DNA of 64,000 bases. Source: Henckelia pumila. Lineage: Eukaryota > Streptophyta > Magnoliopsida > Lamiales > Gesneriaceae. Shown here one piece after another: positions 1 through 12,577 of the stretch. The notes beneath the pieces are model-generated. The model worked only from the letters and a program-made list of their open reading frames with translations, was not told the DNA's origin and did not search any database. Positions within the stretch are counted from its first letter, which is position 1. Each line of letters begins with the position of its first letter. The stretch lies in assembly GCF_033568475.1 (NCBI RefSeq), contig NC_133122.1, positions 184,283,449 through 184,347,448 on the forward strand. The letters are read 5' to 3'. The translations under genes were made by a program, and so were the position numbers.

Positions 1-454
1 ACGAGAAACGAACAGGAACCTAATGAAAGAGGTTTGAAATCACAAACAACCAAATTTTAATAGTTAAATAGTTTACACGCCAACAAAACAAATCTAGAAG
101 TTTTTAAATTTACATCAAACCAATGTACAAAATATAAGACATCAAAACTATCTATTAAAATAACATCTGCGGAATACTAGCATGGGTCAAAGGGATGTGT
201 CGTTCCCGCATCGCAGTCCACTCGAAAGTAATGCCCCTCGATCTCAACGAAAGACTAACCTGCACCAAGCAAAGTAGTGATCCTAAAGGCTCAACAAGTA
301 TAAACCATGTAGTAGCGAAGGATTCAAAATACATGCACGATACTTAAAATACTTTGAAACTTTCCTCAGAAAAATCCTTGGAAGTAAATGGAGATAAGAC
401 TTATAACTTTAAAAAAATCGCATACAATGAACTCACTTAACTTTAACTCAAACT

Positions 455-560
455 CACGCTTGAAACATTAACTGAAAAATCACGCTTGAAACTTTAACTG
501 TACTGACGCTTGAAACTTTAACTGAAACTGACGCTTGAAACTTTAAATTTTACTCATGCT
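455..560. repeat. ~24 bp tandem repeat in LTR A
   Basis: Four to five imperfect copies of a unit starting CACGCTTGAAACTTTAACTG follow one another. The same array lies at 7892-8000 in the other LTR, so it predates insertion of the element. Confidence 0.8.
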
Positions 561-671
561 TTTAAACATAAACTTTCATAAACTTTAACTTTGAACTTTC
601 CTCTTTGAATTTAGATCCTCGATTGTGACCCTCTTTTGTCTTGATCGATCCATGGCTACAGTACTATGCCG

Positions 672-853
672 GCAAGGAAACCAAGTTTTTCCGGGCTCCA
701 CATTGCCTCTCTTATTTGGTAAGGGAGCCGAGATGCCTCGCGACCCCACACTACACGTTTGATTTGGTAGACGAGCCAAGATTATCCCGACCCCACACTA
801 CATGTCTGATTTGGAAAGTGAGTCGAGGCATCCCTGACCCAACATTGCACGTC
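672..853. repeat. ~47 bp tandem repeat in LTR A
   Basis: Three full units and one partial unit, each with the core GATTTGGTA..GAGCC followed by CCCGACCCCACACTACA, sit head to tail. The matching array in LTR B is at about 8110-8291. The open frames over this array on both strands are by-products of the repeat. Confidence 0.8.
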
Positions 854-2519
854 TATTGTCACAATCAACTCTCCTCATTCAAAATATTTTCTTGCCTTAA
901 CTTCAAATTTTTACTCAACATCAGCACAAACTTTCACTTAACTTGAAAATGCAAAGGTCTTGTACTCGACTTGTTTAAAACTTTACTCAACTCAAATGAT
1001 TGAAGCAACACACTCGAATATAAAACTTTAGAGGATAAAAACATGCTTCACATCAAGAAAAAATTAGAATTTAGTGGTTGCCCTCTAGCATAAGAACTTC
1101 CCTTGTAGACTCGTTACTGGTGATCGCCTTTACGGCCCTTAGACTAACCCGTCCTTAGCCGAATGGACTCTCGCTTGAACCGACATCTCCTATACTTCTT
1201 GTACCAACCCAATGACCAGTCCTTAACCTTCCCATTCCAACCCGAGCAGCCAAAAAAACGGATTTCCGGGCAGCAACTACGCTCCACAAAAATTTGCACA
1301 ACCACCTTACCTTGATTTGCCCTTAACCTTTCCAAAACTTAACCGAATGGCTCACAAATTGAACCGACACGTTCATAACATCCGAGACTTGAACTATGGC
1401 CAGACCACCCCTGTACAGACCACTTGGACCAGCCCCTAAACCATGGCACTAGGACGGCCCCCGAAAACCCGTAAAATTTATGCACCGACCACTCGATGCT
1501 AAATTGCCCTTAACTTGACCATCCCCTATCCGAAACGACTCCAAATTGAACCGACACAACCCTCACATCCTAGGCTCGACATAGGACCAGCCCACAGGCA
1601 GCCCAGGCAGCCCAAACCACTTTCTTGAACCGAATAACCACATACCCTGCGCACGAGCACAAAAATCGCACCAAACCCTTAAGAGCAAATCACCCCTTTG
1701 CACCCCTTAACCTCAACCTACCATCGACCAGCCCCTACATGCACGACATGCAACCTCCCTAGGACCAGCCCTAGCACCCAGAACAGCCCATGGTTCGACC
1801 AGCCCTTCCAAGACTCGAACTAACCCAAGACACTAATGACCAACAACCAAAACGTAGATTTCACAACTTTAATGACCAGCCCCTAAACCAACTCCAACCA
1901 TCATCAAAACACCAATATAACATACCAAAAACAAGCTCAAAACTCATAGCTATGGAAGCTCTTTAACATCAATCAATCAAATTTCAGAAACAAGCTCAAA
2001 ACACTCCAAGTTACAAGCTAAAAATTTCCAGACAAGCAAGCAACTTCAAGAATCAAACAACACACATGGCATAGCTCATTTCAACACCAAGAGTACATGA
2101 AATTTTCAAAATATGGGCAAGAAACCTACTGAATTTTTCTGGAAATTCTAAATACCCAACTAAATATCAACAAAACACAAAATACTTGAAGAAAACATGA
2201 AACACAACATAATATCTTTGCAAGGTGGCCAAGGGATAGCTTATACTTGCCTAATATTTAAAATACACAAAAAATTGGGCTGAAGTAGGCTGGAAAACGT
2301 GAAGAACAACTTTCTTATCCTTCCTAGGCTTGAGCTCCGGCGGTTGGAGGGTAGGGCGGCGGCGATCGGCGGTGTTGGGTGGAGGAAAGGAGGAGTCAAC
2401 GAGTTGAGAGAATGAGAGGGGTGAGGGTGGCGGCTTGGTGCGATTTGGGGCTAGGGTTTCTATTTCGTTTTATTATTTTGGGTATTAAAATTGCGTAGAT
2501 ATGTGTATAGATGTAAGTA

Positions 2520-2540
2520 TATGTGTGTGTGTGTGTGTGA
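2520..2540. repeat. (GT)n microsatellite
   Basis: A pure GT run of about nine units. The same place in LTR B (about 9990-10000) has only a short, interrupted GTGAGTGTGTGAG, so the run expanded after the two LTRs parted. Confidence 0.8.
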
Positions 2541-2673
2541 GTTAAAATCCTAAAAGTGTTACTTTATCAACTTGTAAAAGTGCTACTAGTTGTTTTACAA
2601 CTTTAACACTACTCATACCTAGTTTCTTAAAATTCCTATGTTTGAAAAGTCAATAATTGAAGGAAATAATTAA

Positions 2674-3277
2674 GAGGGTATTTGGCAGAGCTTAAAAGCT
2701 CTTTCAAACAGTTTATAATTAGTTGTATTAGAGCTTTCAAGCTCTCAATATTTGTTTGGCAAATATTTTTAAAAACAGCTTATAAGCTGTCAAAATAAGT
2801 TGTTTGACAGCTTATAAGCTGTTTTTTAAAAAGTAAGGGGGTAGGTACTTTTTTCAATAAGATTTTATTTTAATATTCTATCTCTCTAAAATATCCTTGA
2901 ATATTTTCATAAATTTTCATCATATCCTCTACCCATTAAATATTAAATATTATTTTTAAAAAAATTTAAAAATCACATAAAATTTTCTAAAGTAAAATAT
3001 TAAAACAATTTTATATTCTAATACTAAAATTATTTTCGTATATGTATAACTTGAAACATTACTTTCATATAATTATACATTTTTTGGTAATTTTGACAAT
3101 AAAAAAATTTTATAATACCAAACATATCAACATCTTTAAGTTGTTTAAAATAAGTTTATCCAAACACTTTAACATCTTATTTTTAAAATAAGTTCTAACA
3201 GTTTATAAGCTCATAAAATAGCTTTTAAGCTCTAAGAGCTTATAAGCTCTTTTTAATGAGTTTAGCCAAACACCCTC
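2674..3277. mobile_element. 604 bp MITE, PIF/Harbinger (Tourist)-like, with TAA target duplication
   Basis: It begins GAGGGTATTTGGC and ends GCCAAACACCCTC, an inverted terminal repeat. It is flanked by TAA on both sides (2671-2673 and 3278-3280). The interior is AT-rich, has further inverted AAGCTCTTATAAGCT-like motifs near both ends, and has no coding capacity. LTR B has an uninterrupted site at about 10131-10140 with a single TAA, which fixes both borders exactly. A 3 bp TAA duplication fits PIF/Harbinger MITEs. Confidence 0.92.
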
Positions 3278-4547
3278 TAAATCTCACTTGTTCGGGTTCT
3301 AAAATGCTAAATTTTGGAAAGTTCTAAAATAAACTCAAAAATGACATAAAAGCGATTTTGGTAACCCGAAAAATCTTAAAAATAGAATTTTTATCTATTT
3401 CTCTCACTTTCTCATAAATTCCAAATCTGTGAATATAAAGGTTACCGCCAAAAATCCACCATCTTCTCGCGCCGGGCCCGGAACCACTGAACTTAAAAAC
3501 TCATAAATTCTTTTAAATAAATAATTAAACGTTTTGATGTCAAAATGATAATAAAATATTTAAATAATAAACAAAAAGATTAAAATAATTTAAATAAACT
3601 ATGTGAACGTTTAAAAGTCATTTAAATAAATAAACAAGCAAAATTAAAAATATTTTTTTAAAAAAATTGAGCAATCAAAAGCATTTAAATAAATAATCTA
3701 GACATTTAAAATAATTTAAATAACTAACCGATAAACTTAAATTATTTTAAATAAATTAGCTGAACGATTAAAATCATTTAAAAAAGCAAACTTAAACTTT
3801 AAAAATCATTAAGAAAAATAAGTTGTACAATAAAATTATTTAGATAAATAAATAAACATTTTAATATCACATAAATCAAATAAAGAATTTAAATCAATTA
3901 AACTTAAAAATAATAATCATAAGATTTATTTAATTTAATGAATGCGATTTAGTAGATTGGATTTTAGCCGCTACAATTCATTTCCCCCTTAAATGGAATT
4001 TCGTCCTCGAAATTTAAAACTTAATAACAAGGTCCAGATACATTAGACCACAACAACACTAAATTTTCTTACCTTGTACTCACATGAGTTGACGCTAATT
4101 AGTTTTCGCTGCGCACTCTGATGCTTATTGGCATCCATACTACCAAGGATCTGACTAAATTATATTGCCCTATAAAGTCACAGTTCTTATTTGTTTCTAA
4201 GTGATTGTATCCTAAAATAAGTTTTAAATAACTGTTTTCATGTGACTTTAAGAGTATTAATTCGCCACATAAAGCCCTACGGTATCTGATACTTTCCTTA
4301 ATTCAATAACCTTAAATTCTAAGTCAGCACTTCAAACAATAAAGGGTCCGCACATCCAACAAATAATTTATGTAGACTCCAACCATAAATTAAAATCTTT
4401 CTAACAACGAGACTATGCTTAATGTCTATTTCACAATTAAGCTTAACACATAATATAGAACTCGAGCTCCTAAAAGGTCCACAAGTTCCCAAAATACAGC
4501 AACCAAAAACTCAACATTTTTTTTAAATAAGATAGCTAAAGGAACTA

Positions 4548-4800
4548 TACAATTCTACCTCATCGGCCCCCAAGATATTAGATGGATTTGGCTCGTACTT
4601 CCACAACATAGACAAATGAAACACATCATGTATCGCAAACAAACTCTGCGGCATGCCCAAACAATAAACCAAATTACCAAACTCCTCAACAATCGCATAT
4701 GGACCGAAAAAATGAGTTAATTTCTCTTTATACCCAAATCAATAATATTACGGAACGACGATACCTTCAAGAACAACATAACAACCAATTTGAAGTTCTA
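4548..4800 (-). pseudogene. Gypsy integrase C-terminal fragment (pseudogene)
   Basis: The minus strand reads, with breaks, RRPLELQIGCYVVLEG, then FGYKEKLTHFFGPYAIVEEF and then IHDVFHLSMLWKYEPNPSNI. These follow the order of the region after the integrase core in plant gypsy polyproteins: a PLEF..GD.VFL segment, then G.RGKL..RFVGPYEI, then VFHVSMLRKY. In-frame stops and a frame change lie near 4745-4770. No integrase catalytic core, RNase H or reverse transcriptase was found upstream, so this is a relic. Confidence 0.75.
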
Positions 4801-7253
4801 AAGGCCTACGCCACATATTAGCATAGTTTTGCTTAATGATCCTGGACTGTGCTCATCCTATTTTTTTTTTTTTTTTTGGTTACTACAACTCACAACACTT
4901 CTAAGGGTGATTAAAAAGTTTCTTAAGCAAGGACTCTAGTTCAGCTAACCTCCAAGTGGAACGAATGACTCTTCTCAACTTAGGATTGATTGACTCATTA
5001 TTATAAATAAATCTAATCCTTGAAAAGAAAACATATCGATAAAATCCATTGTTGTTTAGTTCCAAGATACTATCCGATAATATAGAATCCAAATGGGTAA
5101 CTAAACAGATCCCATGCATCAATTCACCAATTTATACTTTCGTCTCTTGGGAATTTTTGATTCCACCAAAAGTTCAATAATACGTTCACGAAATCTCAAA
5201 ATTTTGGTTCATCCAATTTGTCATACGACTTACTTTTCTTTGGTGGTATTGCAATTCGTATTCAAAATTTTCCAATGGATTTAATCATTTTTTTTATCTT
5301 AGACGCAACGACTAAGTAATCCATATTTACTATTAAAGTCAAGATATACCATGAGTTATTATCCGTTTATGGGATTAAATTGTCTCTAAGTACCAAATAA
5401 TTCTTACATATCGCATGAGGACATATCTCAAACCTCTAGTTCAACTCGGCAGCAGGTCTGAAAATCCAAAAATTCCCAAATTATTATATGGTACAACCTG
5501 AATTCATATTTCATGAACTTAGGGTACAATTGGACACCTCGAAGAATTTGTAATCTGATCATAAATGCTTTATCATTGCACCTCCAGTACAATAGTATTT
5601 CATTGATACATAAATCTATAGCTTATCCAGAAAAACTTTCTGAATATTCTATTCATCATTTTTTACACACAGTTGCTTCAATAGTCATACCGGATGACAT
5701 CCACAAAATCTTGGAATACAAACGTAAAGAACCCAAAAGTGCTCTAGGGACAGCTCTATTTCCCTATCTCACGACTGATCACCCAATCTATCGATTCTAA
5801 ACGGAGAATATTCACTCCCGAATATGTTCCAAGTCTTAATCAGATCATTAACACAACCATTCAGATAACCAAAATCGTATGTTTACTCTTAACGATTCCG
5901 TTTATAATGAAACAACACATTCAACTAATTTAATAACTAGCAGTATTCTCGCTAGAACTTGATATAATTGATAGTCATCATTCCTCGGATCACAACGATA
6001 ATTTAGGATTTTATCTAGTATTAACACTAAATCCCAACGGCCTAAAAACTTACTATGCGGTTACGAGCCAATTTTCTACACAAGAAATCGAAATGATAAT
6101 TGAAACTATGATCCAACCAAATCATCATCATGATGGATCATGAAAGAAAACAACAATACAAGTAATGCTACTCAATACGAAATGAAATAGAGCAATCATT
6201 ACAAACAAACGAGCCAGAGATAAAAATCTAGATAAGTAAAAACAACTCTCTCATAATTCAATTTTAGGGGTGAGTGAATAATAATGGAGGCTCCTAGAAC
6301 AATGAATATGAGCCAAAAAGATAACAAATCTGGTGATCACTCATCCATGGATAATGACTTCATGCCCAACAATCAAAACATATTCCACAATCAAAGGCAA
6401 TCAGTGTGGCTTTAATCGTGAGAAATTGACACAAGTTAATAATCAGGGAACAACGGTCCCAATACATATTCAGATATCAACCACACAACATAAGTAGATC
6501 ACCATTAAAATACAAAGTGAACTCACTTACACCAACATGTGGCTCTAGAACCGAAGCAAAATTTCAAGAAGTGTGAAATACGAATAAGGTCTTATTAAAA
6601 AGTTCAATCAATGTCAAAGTAGCAGAATACAACATTGATTAATGTCATACGAATCCATAAATGCAGAAAGGATGCGCAAAGAGATTTCAGATATTCAAAA
6701 GTATATGTTGCAATGATATGAGCACAAAAGAGGAAAAAGTAAATAATGATCTGAATAATAGTTCATATAATCGAAAGGCTCAATATTAAATGATTCACTA
6801 TTGTCCAAAATCATATTTGTTCCTGTAAAAAGAGAAAAACTCAGGTTATCCATAATATTATACAAAGTATGTATCTCAAGTCTTCACACGAGTTCTTATT
6901 CATTAACTTAACTGACAAAACATACGTTTATCAATTTCTAAACAAACTATTCACTTAGTTGTATTTGAAAAAAATCTATTATAAGAAAATAACTTACAAT
7001 AGTAACACCACAATTAATATCTCACATTAAATTATTAAAATATATTTTAAACAAAATAAACACTGAACTACACATTTAGATAATTTTAAATACCTAACTT
7101 TGAAAATATTTTAAAATGGATGACATCAAAACATTTAAAGTAGTAATTCAAATACGAATAACATATAAAATTCATTAAAACTTACAGACTTTGACGCGAT
7201 ACTTCTCGAGTTTCTTGTAACCGACAATAGGCACAAACTCAAACCAAGACCAT

Positions 7254-7266
7254 GCTCTTATACCAA
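7254..7266 (-). promoter_or_regulatory. Primer-binding site of the gypsy element
   Basis: The minus strand reads TTGGTATAAGAGC, one base from the usual TGGTATCAGAGC that pairs with initiator tRNA-Met. It lies directly beside the inner edge of LTR B and fixes that LTR as the 5' one. Confidence 0.7.
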
Positions 7267-7891
7267 CTAAAACGACCCTAACCTCTACTTTCAATAAAAC
7301 TTAAATAAAATAAAATAAATGAGGATTTTTTTCAAAAATTTCGGCATGACCTTTTTAACTGTTAAAATCAACTTGTCTCAATCAACACACTAAAGATGCA
7401 ACCAACAAGACATAAAATTTAAAACGAGAAACGAACAGGATTCTAATGAAAGAGGTTCGAAATCACAAAAAACCAAAGTTTAATAGTTAAATAGTTTAAA
7501 TGCCAACAAAACAAATCTAGAAGTTCTTAAATTTACATCTAACCAATATTAAAAATAAAATACATCAAAACTATTTGTTTAAATAACATCTGCGAAAGAC
7601 TAAAATAGGTCGGAGGGATGTGTCGTGCCCGCATTGCAGTCCACTCGAGAGTAATGCCTCTCGATCTCAACGAAAGACTAACCTACATCAAGCAAAGTAG
7701 TGAGCCTAAAGGCTCAACAAGTATAAACCATGTAGTAGCGAAGGATTCAAAATACATGCACGATACTTAAAATACTATTACTTAAAATACTTTGAAACAT
7801 TCCTCGGAAAAATGCTTGGAAGTAAATGGAGATGAGACTTAGAACTTTAAGAAATCGCATACAATGAACTCACTCAAATTTAACTCAAACT

Positions 7892-8000
7892 CACGCTTGA
7901 AACTTTAACTGAAACTTACGCTTGAAACTTTAACTGTACTCACGCTTGAAACTTTAACTGAAACTGACGCTTGAAAATTTAACTTTTACTCATGCCTTTA
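7892..8000. repeat. ~24 bp tandem repeat in LTR B
   Basis: Four copies of CACGCTTGAAACTTTAACTG-type units, the counterpart of 455-560. Confidence 0.8.
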
Positions 8001-8109
8001 AACATAAACTCTCATAAACTTTAACTTTGAACTTTCCTCTGTGAATTTAGATCCTCGATTGTGACCCTCTTTTGTTTTGATCGATCAATGGCTACAATAC
8101 TATGCCGAC

Positions 8110-8291
8110 AAGGAAACCGAGTTTTTCTCGGCCCCACATTGCCTCTCTTATTTGGTAGGGGAGCCGAGATGCCTCCCAACCCCATACTACACATTTGATT
8201 TGGTAGGGGAGCCAAGATGTCTCCCGACCCCACACTACACGTCTGATTTGGCAAGTAAGCCGAGGCATCCCCCGACCCAACATTGCACGTC
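8110..8291. repeat. ~47 bp tandem repeat in LTR B
   Basis: Three full units with GATTTGGTAGGGGAGCC and CCCGACCCCACACTACA cores, the counterpart of 672-853. Units here are more alike than in copy A. Confidence 0.8.
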
Positions 8292-11163
8292 TATTGTCAC
8301 AATCAACTCTCCTCGTTCAAAATATTTTCTTGCCTCAACTTCAAATTTTTACTTTACTCAACATCAGCACAAACTTTCACTTAACTTGAAAATGCAAAGG
8401 TCTTGTACTCGAATTGTTTAAAACTTTACTCAACTCAAATTATTGAAGCAACACACTCGAATATACAACTTTAAAAGATGAAAACATGCTTCAAATCAAG
8501 AAAAAATGATGATTAAGCGGCTGCCCTCTAGCATAAGAACTTTTTTTTCCCTTAAACTTATCCCTCCTTAGACTCGTTACGGGCGATCGGCCTGTACGGC
8601 CCTTAGACTAACCCATCCTCAGCCGAATGGACCCTAGCTTGAACCCACATCTCCTATACTTCATGTACCAACCCAATGACTAGTCCTTAACCTCCCATGC
8701 CAACCCGAGCAGTCCGAACAAAATGGATTTCCGGGCAGCAACTACGCTCCACAAAAATCTGCACAACCACCTTAACTTGATTTGCCCTTAACCTATCCAA
8801 AACTTAACCGAATGGCTCCCAAATTGAACCGACACGTTCACCACATCAAAGAATTGAATTATGGCCAGACCACCCCCTATAAAAACCACTTTTACCATCC
8901 CCTAAATCACGGCACTAGGACAGTCCCCGAAAACCCGTAAAATTTCTGCACCGACCACTCGATGCTAAATTGCCCTTAATTTGACCACCCCCTATCCAAA
9001 ACGACTCCAAATTGAACTGACACAACCCTCACATCCTAGGATCGACCTAGGACCTGCCCACAGCCAGCCCAGGAAGCCCGAACCACTCTCTTGGACCGAA
9101 GAACCACAGACCCTGCGCACGAGCACAAAAATCTGCACCACACCCATAAGAGCAAATCACCCCTTTGCACCCCTTAACCTCAACCAACCATCGACCAGCC
9201 CCTACACGCACACCATATACCATCCCTAGGACCAGACCTAGACCCCAGAATAGCCCATGGTTCGACCAGCCCTTCCAAGACTCAAACTAACCCACGTCAC
9301 TAACGACCAACAACCGAAACGTAGCTTTCACAACTCTTCTAATGACCTGCCCCTAAACCAACTCCAACCATCATCAAAACACCAATATAACATACCAAAA
9401 ACAAGCTCAAAAATCATAGCTAGGGCAGCCCTTTAACATCAATCAATCAATCAAATTTCATAAAAGAGCTCAAAACACTCCAAGTTACAAGCTGAAAATT
9501 TCGAGACAAGAAAGCAACTTCAAGAAACACACATGGCATAGCTCATTACAACACCAAGAGTACATGAAACTTTCAAAATATGGGCAAGAAACCTATTGAA
9601 TTTTTCTGGAAATTTGAAATACCAAACTAAAGATCAACAAAACATAAAATACTTGAAGGAAACATGAAACACAACATAATATCTTTGCAAGGTGACCAAG
9701 GGATAGCTTATACGTGCTTTAATCTTCAAAATACACAAGAAATGGGGCTGAAGTAGGCTAGAAAATGTGAAGAACAACTTTCTTATCCTTCCAAGGCTTG
9801 AGCTCCGGCGGTTGGAGGGCAGGGCGGCGGCGACCGGCAGTGTTGGGTGGAGGAAAGAAGGAGCCGACGGGTTGAGAGAATGAGAGGGGTGAGGGTGGCG
9901 GCTTGGTGCGATTTTGGGCTAGGGTTTCTATTTTCTTTTATTATTTTGGGTATTAAAATTGTGTAGATATGTATATAGATGTAAGTATATGTGAGTGTGT
10001 GAGTTAAAAGCCTAAAAGTGCTACTTTATCAACTTGTAAAAGTGCTACTAGTTGTTTTACAACTTTAACACTACTCACACCTAGTTTCTTAAAAACCCTA
10101 TGTTTGAAAACTCAATAATTGAAGGAAATAATTAAATCTCACTTGTCCGGGTTCTAAAATACTAAATTTTGAAAAGTTCTAAAATAAACTCAAAAATGTC
10201 ATAAAAGCGATTTTGGTCACCCGAAAAATCTTAAAAATAGAATTTTTATTTATTTCCCTCACTTTCTCATAAATTCCAACTCTGTGAAATAAAGATTACC
10301 GCCAAGAATCCACCATATCCTCGCGCCGGGTCCGGAACCACTGAACTTAAAAACTCAATAATTTTTTAAAATAATTAATTAAACATTTTGATGTCACAAC
10401 GATAATAAAATATTTAAATAATAAAAAAACGATTATAATAATTTAAATAAACTAGATGAACGTTTAACAGTCATTTAAATAAATGCACAAGCAGAATTAA
10501 AAATATTTTTAAAACAAATTGGGCAATCATAAGTATTTAAATAAATAATCTAGATATTTAAAATAATTTAAATAACTAAACCGATAAACTTAAGTTATTT
10601 TAAATAAATAAGATGGACGATTAAAATTATTTAAATAAGCAAACTTAAACTTTAAAAATCATTAAAGCAAATAAGTTGTACAATAAAATCATTTAGATAA
10701 ATAAATAAACATTTTAATATCACATAAATCAAATAAAGAATTTAAATCAATTAAACTTAAAAATAATAATCATAACATTTATTTAATTTAATGAATGCGA
10801 TTTAGTAGATTGGATTTTAGGCGCAACAAAACCCATCATTAATTGACAACAATCTAGCAAAGTCCATACTAAATTAACTGGTCCAAGAAAACTGCCTAGA
10901 TCAAATCAAATAAACTGGTATGAATTATGCCTTTGATGGAAACACATTATCCTTGGCACAAACTTCAATTATCACCTACTTACTTAACTAATCACATAGT
11001 TAAGTACTTAAATCAATTACTCAATAAACCTATGAGTCACAATAGTTGAATACCCATCAACCAAACACTAGAATTATATTAAATGTTTGAACCATAAACC
11101 CATGCATCTGTTGTACAATTCTTATTACTAATCCAATTAACAGAATCAAATGTTGCGATATTT

Positions 11164-12577
11164 GTGTCCGCAAGTGCACAGTATCAAGTTTTAATATATG
11201 ATGAGTAAAGTATCGTTCCCACGAGGATTGAAAATTTATATTCACACCAAGTCCCGTAATTAAAGTAATCTCAACTTTGTTTAGAAAATCAAAGTTTTAA
11301 ATTTCAATAAACTAAAATAAAATAAAGAATCTAGAATTTGAAGGATGGATTTGGGTACACGATCTGAGACGGGTTCTAGATACAAGATATTACTCGATTT
11401 TCATTCATGCAAATCATATCAATTGATTATATCATCTATTCCAATTTATAGGTCAAGAACTCTTAATTGTTATTTACTGCCTCTCCCGAGCGCCGAGTAA
11501 ATGTTATTATTCCAATGCTAATTTTGATATCCCTATCAGAAATCAAACAACAAAATAATTTATCAAGTTCTATGGTTCTCTTTCAATGACCTCAAAGGAA
11601 CTTGTAAGTCTCCCGACCTCTACAAAAATCCTAGGTTGTTTTTTCCTATGATCCTATTCAAAATCTCCTCTCCCGAGTGCCAGATTTCAAATAAATATAA
11701 TAATTTAATTATTGATCAAATAATTGAAATACAATCAAAACAGGAATACACAAATAAATTATTAAGAATAAATAATAGTAGGCAAAATAATAGTCAAAAC
11801 ATGAAACTCAAATCAAGATCCGTCAATCTCTAAAAACAACCAATAGTTTTATAATTAAATAATTAAACACAGACATATTCAAAAATCTCATAATAAATCA
11901 AGGCAGATAATAAAAATCACAGTCCGTCCCCAGATGAATTTCCTCTGTATTGTGATTCGATTATCCCTTGTCGTTTTCTCCCACGTCTCAAATCAGTGTC
12001 CCAAGCCTACTTGAATACGTAGTTGTATGGTTCTGTTGTTTGGGTGACGCTTCTTCTTCTCTCGATTCTCTCCAAAGTGTGTGTGTTTTGTGCGGCTTCA
12101 CTTGTGCGGCTCCTCCCTCTAATTATACCTAAATATCTCCTTTTATATGCCCCTAAAATCGTCCAAAAAAGCCCAAGCAAAACCCAAAGTTTCCTTCAAA
12201 AAAAATCACAAAATCTGACTTCGCGACGGCGCGCCCGCGCATGGCTCTCGGGTATGAAATTCTGCAGCGCACGATAATTTTCAAAAAATCATATCTCACA
12301 ATCTAATCGACAGATTGAGCTGAAATTTTGACAGTAGTTTCAAAACATCTCAAAATTTATTCTAAACAAGGGAGATTGGATTTGGATGACTCAATAATTT
12401 CCAGTAATTTTCAGAAGTTGCTACTCCGAATTCATCCTTCCGCTTTTTCTTTCTACTTTTGTGCCAATCTTTGCAACTCACAAAAACAAAAACAAATATG
12501 CATAAAACCCGCTCGATACATAACAAAAGTTAAGTCAAATCATATATAAATTAAGTGCATAAATTGCATTTATCGGC
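11164..12577. repeat. Unclassified dispersed-repeat-like unit
   Basis: The block begins near TGTCCGCAAGTGCACAGTAT and ends near GCATTTATCGGCA, with TG..CA-like limits. It contains two CTCTCCCGAG motifs (11491 and 11671), GTATCGTTCCCACGAGGATTG, and a CT-rich stretch at 11940-12120. I recognise this style of sequence from plant intergenic repeats, but I cannot name the family and see no protein. The open frames at 11636-12549 have no recognisable domain. It could be a solo LTR or a non-autonomous element. Confidence 0.4.

Larger units (their letters stand above)
1..3975 (-). mobile_element. Ty3/gypsy element, 3' LTR (copy A, cut by window edge)
   Basis: This block is repeated in the same orientation at 7423-10828; I judge the two roughly 90% alike by eye. 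Position 1 aligns with 7423, so about 156 bases of this LTR lie left of the window. The LTR ends in CTACA at 3975 and is followed by a purine-rich tract on the minus strand (TAAGGGGGAAATGAAT) and by the gypsy end signature TTTCGAGGACGAAATTCC, which places it as the 3' LTR of a minus-strand element. It contains two minisatellites and a 604 bp MITE absent from the other copy. The short open frames inside it recur as degenerate versions in both LTRs and look non-coding. Confidence 0.85.
3976..7266 (-). mobile_element. Decayed internal region of the gypsy element
   Basis: This lies between the two long LTRs. A purine-rich tract (3976-3995) abuts LTR A. At the other end, GCTCTTATACCAA (7254-7266) reads TTGGTATAAGAGC on the minus strand, a primer-binding site of the initiator-Met type next to LTR B. 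Only one piece of coding sequence is recognisable, the integrase C-terminus at 4548-4800. At about 3.3 kb the interior is shorter than one LTR and too short for gag-pol. The 95-codon plus-strand frame at 5513-5800 resembles nothing I know. Confidence 0.75.
7267..10828 (-). mobile_element. Ty3/gypsy element, 5' LTR (copy B, complete, ~3.56 kb)
   Basis: This is a direct repeat of 1-3975. Its left edge is set by the primer-binding site and its right edge by the shared end GATTGGATTTTAG..CA at about 10828, after which similarity to copy A stops. A CT-rich and GC-rich block at 9790-9900 and a run of CCAGCCC/ACCAGCCCCT motifs at 8850-9360 are shared with copy A. The LTR is very long compared with the 0.3-1.5 kb common for plant gypsy LTRs. 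Confidence 0.85.

Noticed and set aside
5513..5800. 95-codon plus-strand frame
   Set aside because: It lies inside the decayed gypsy interior, opposite to the element's coding strand, with no recognisable motif.
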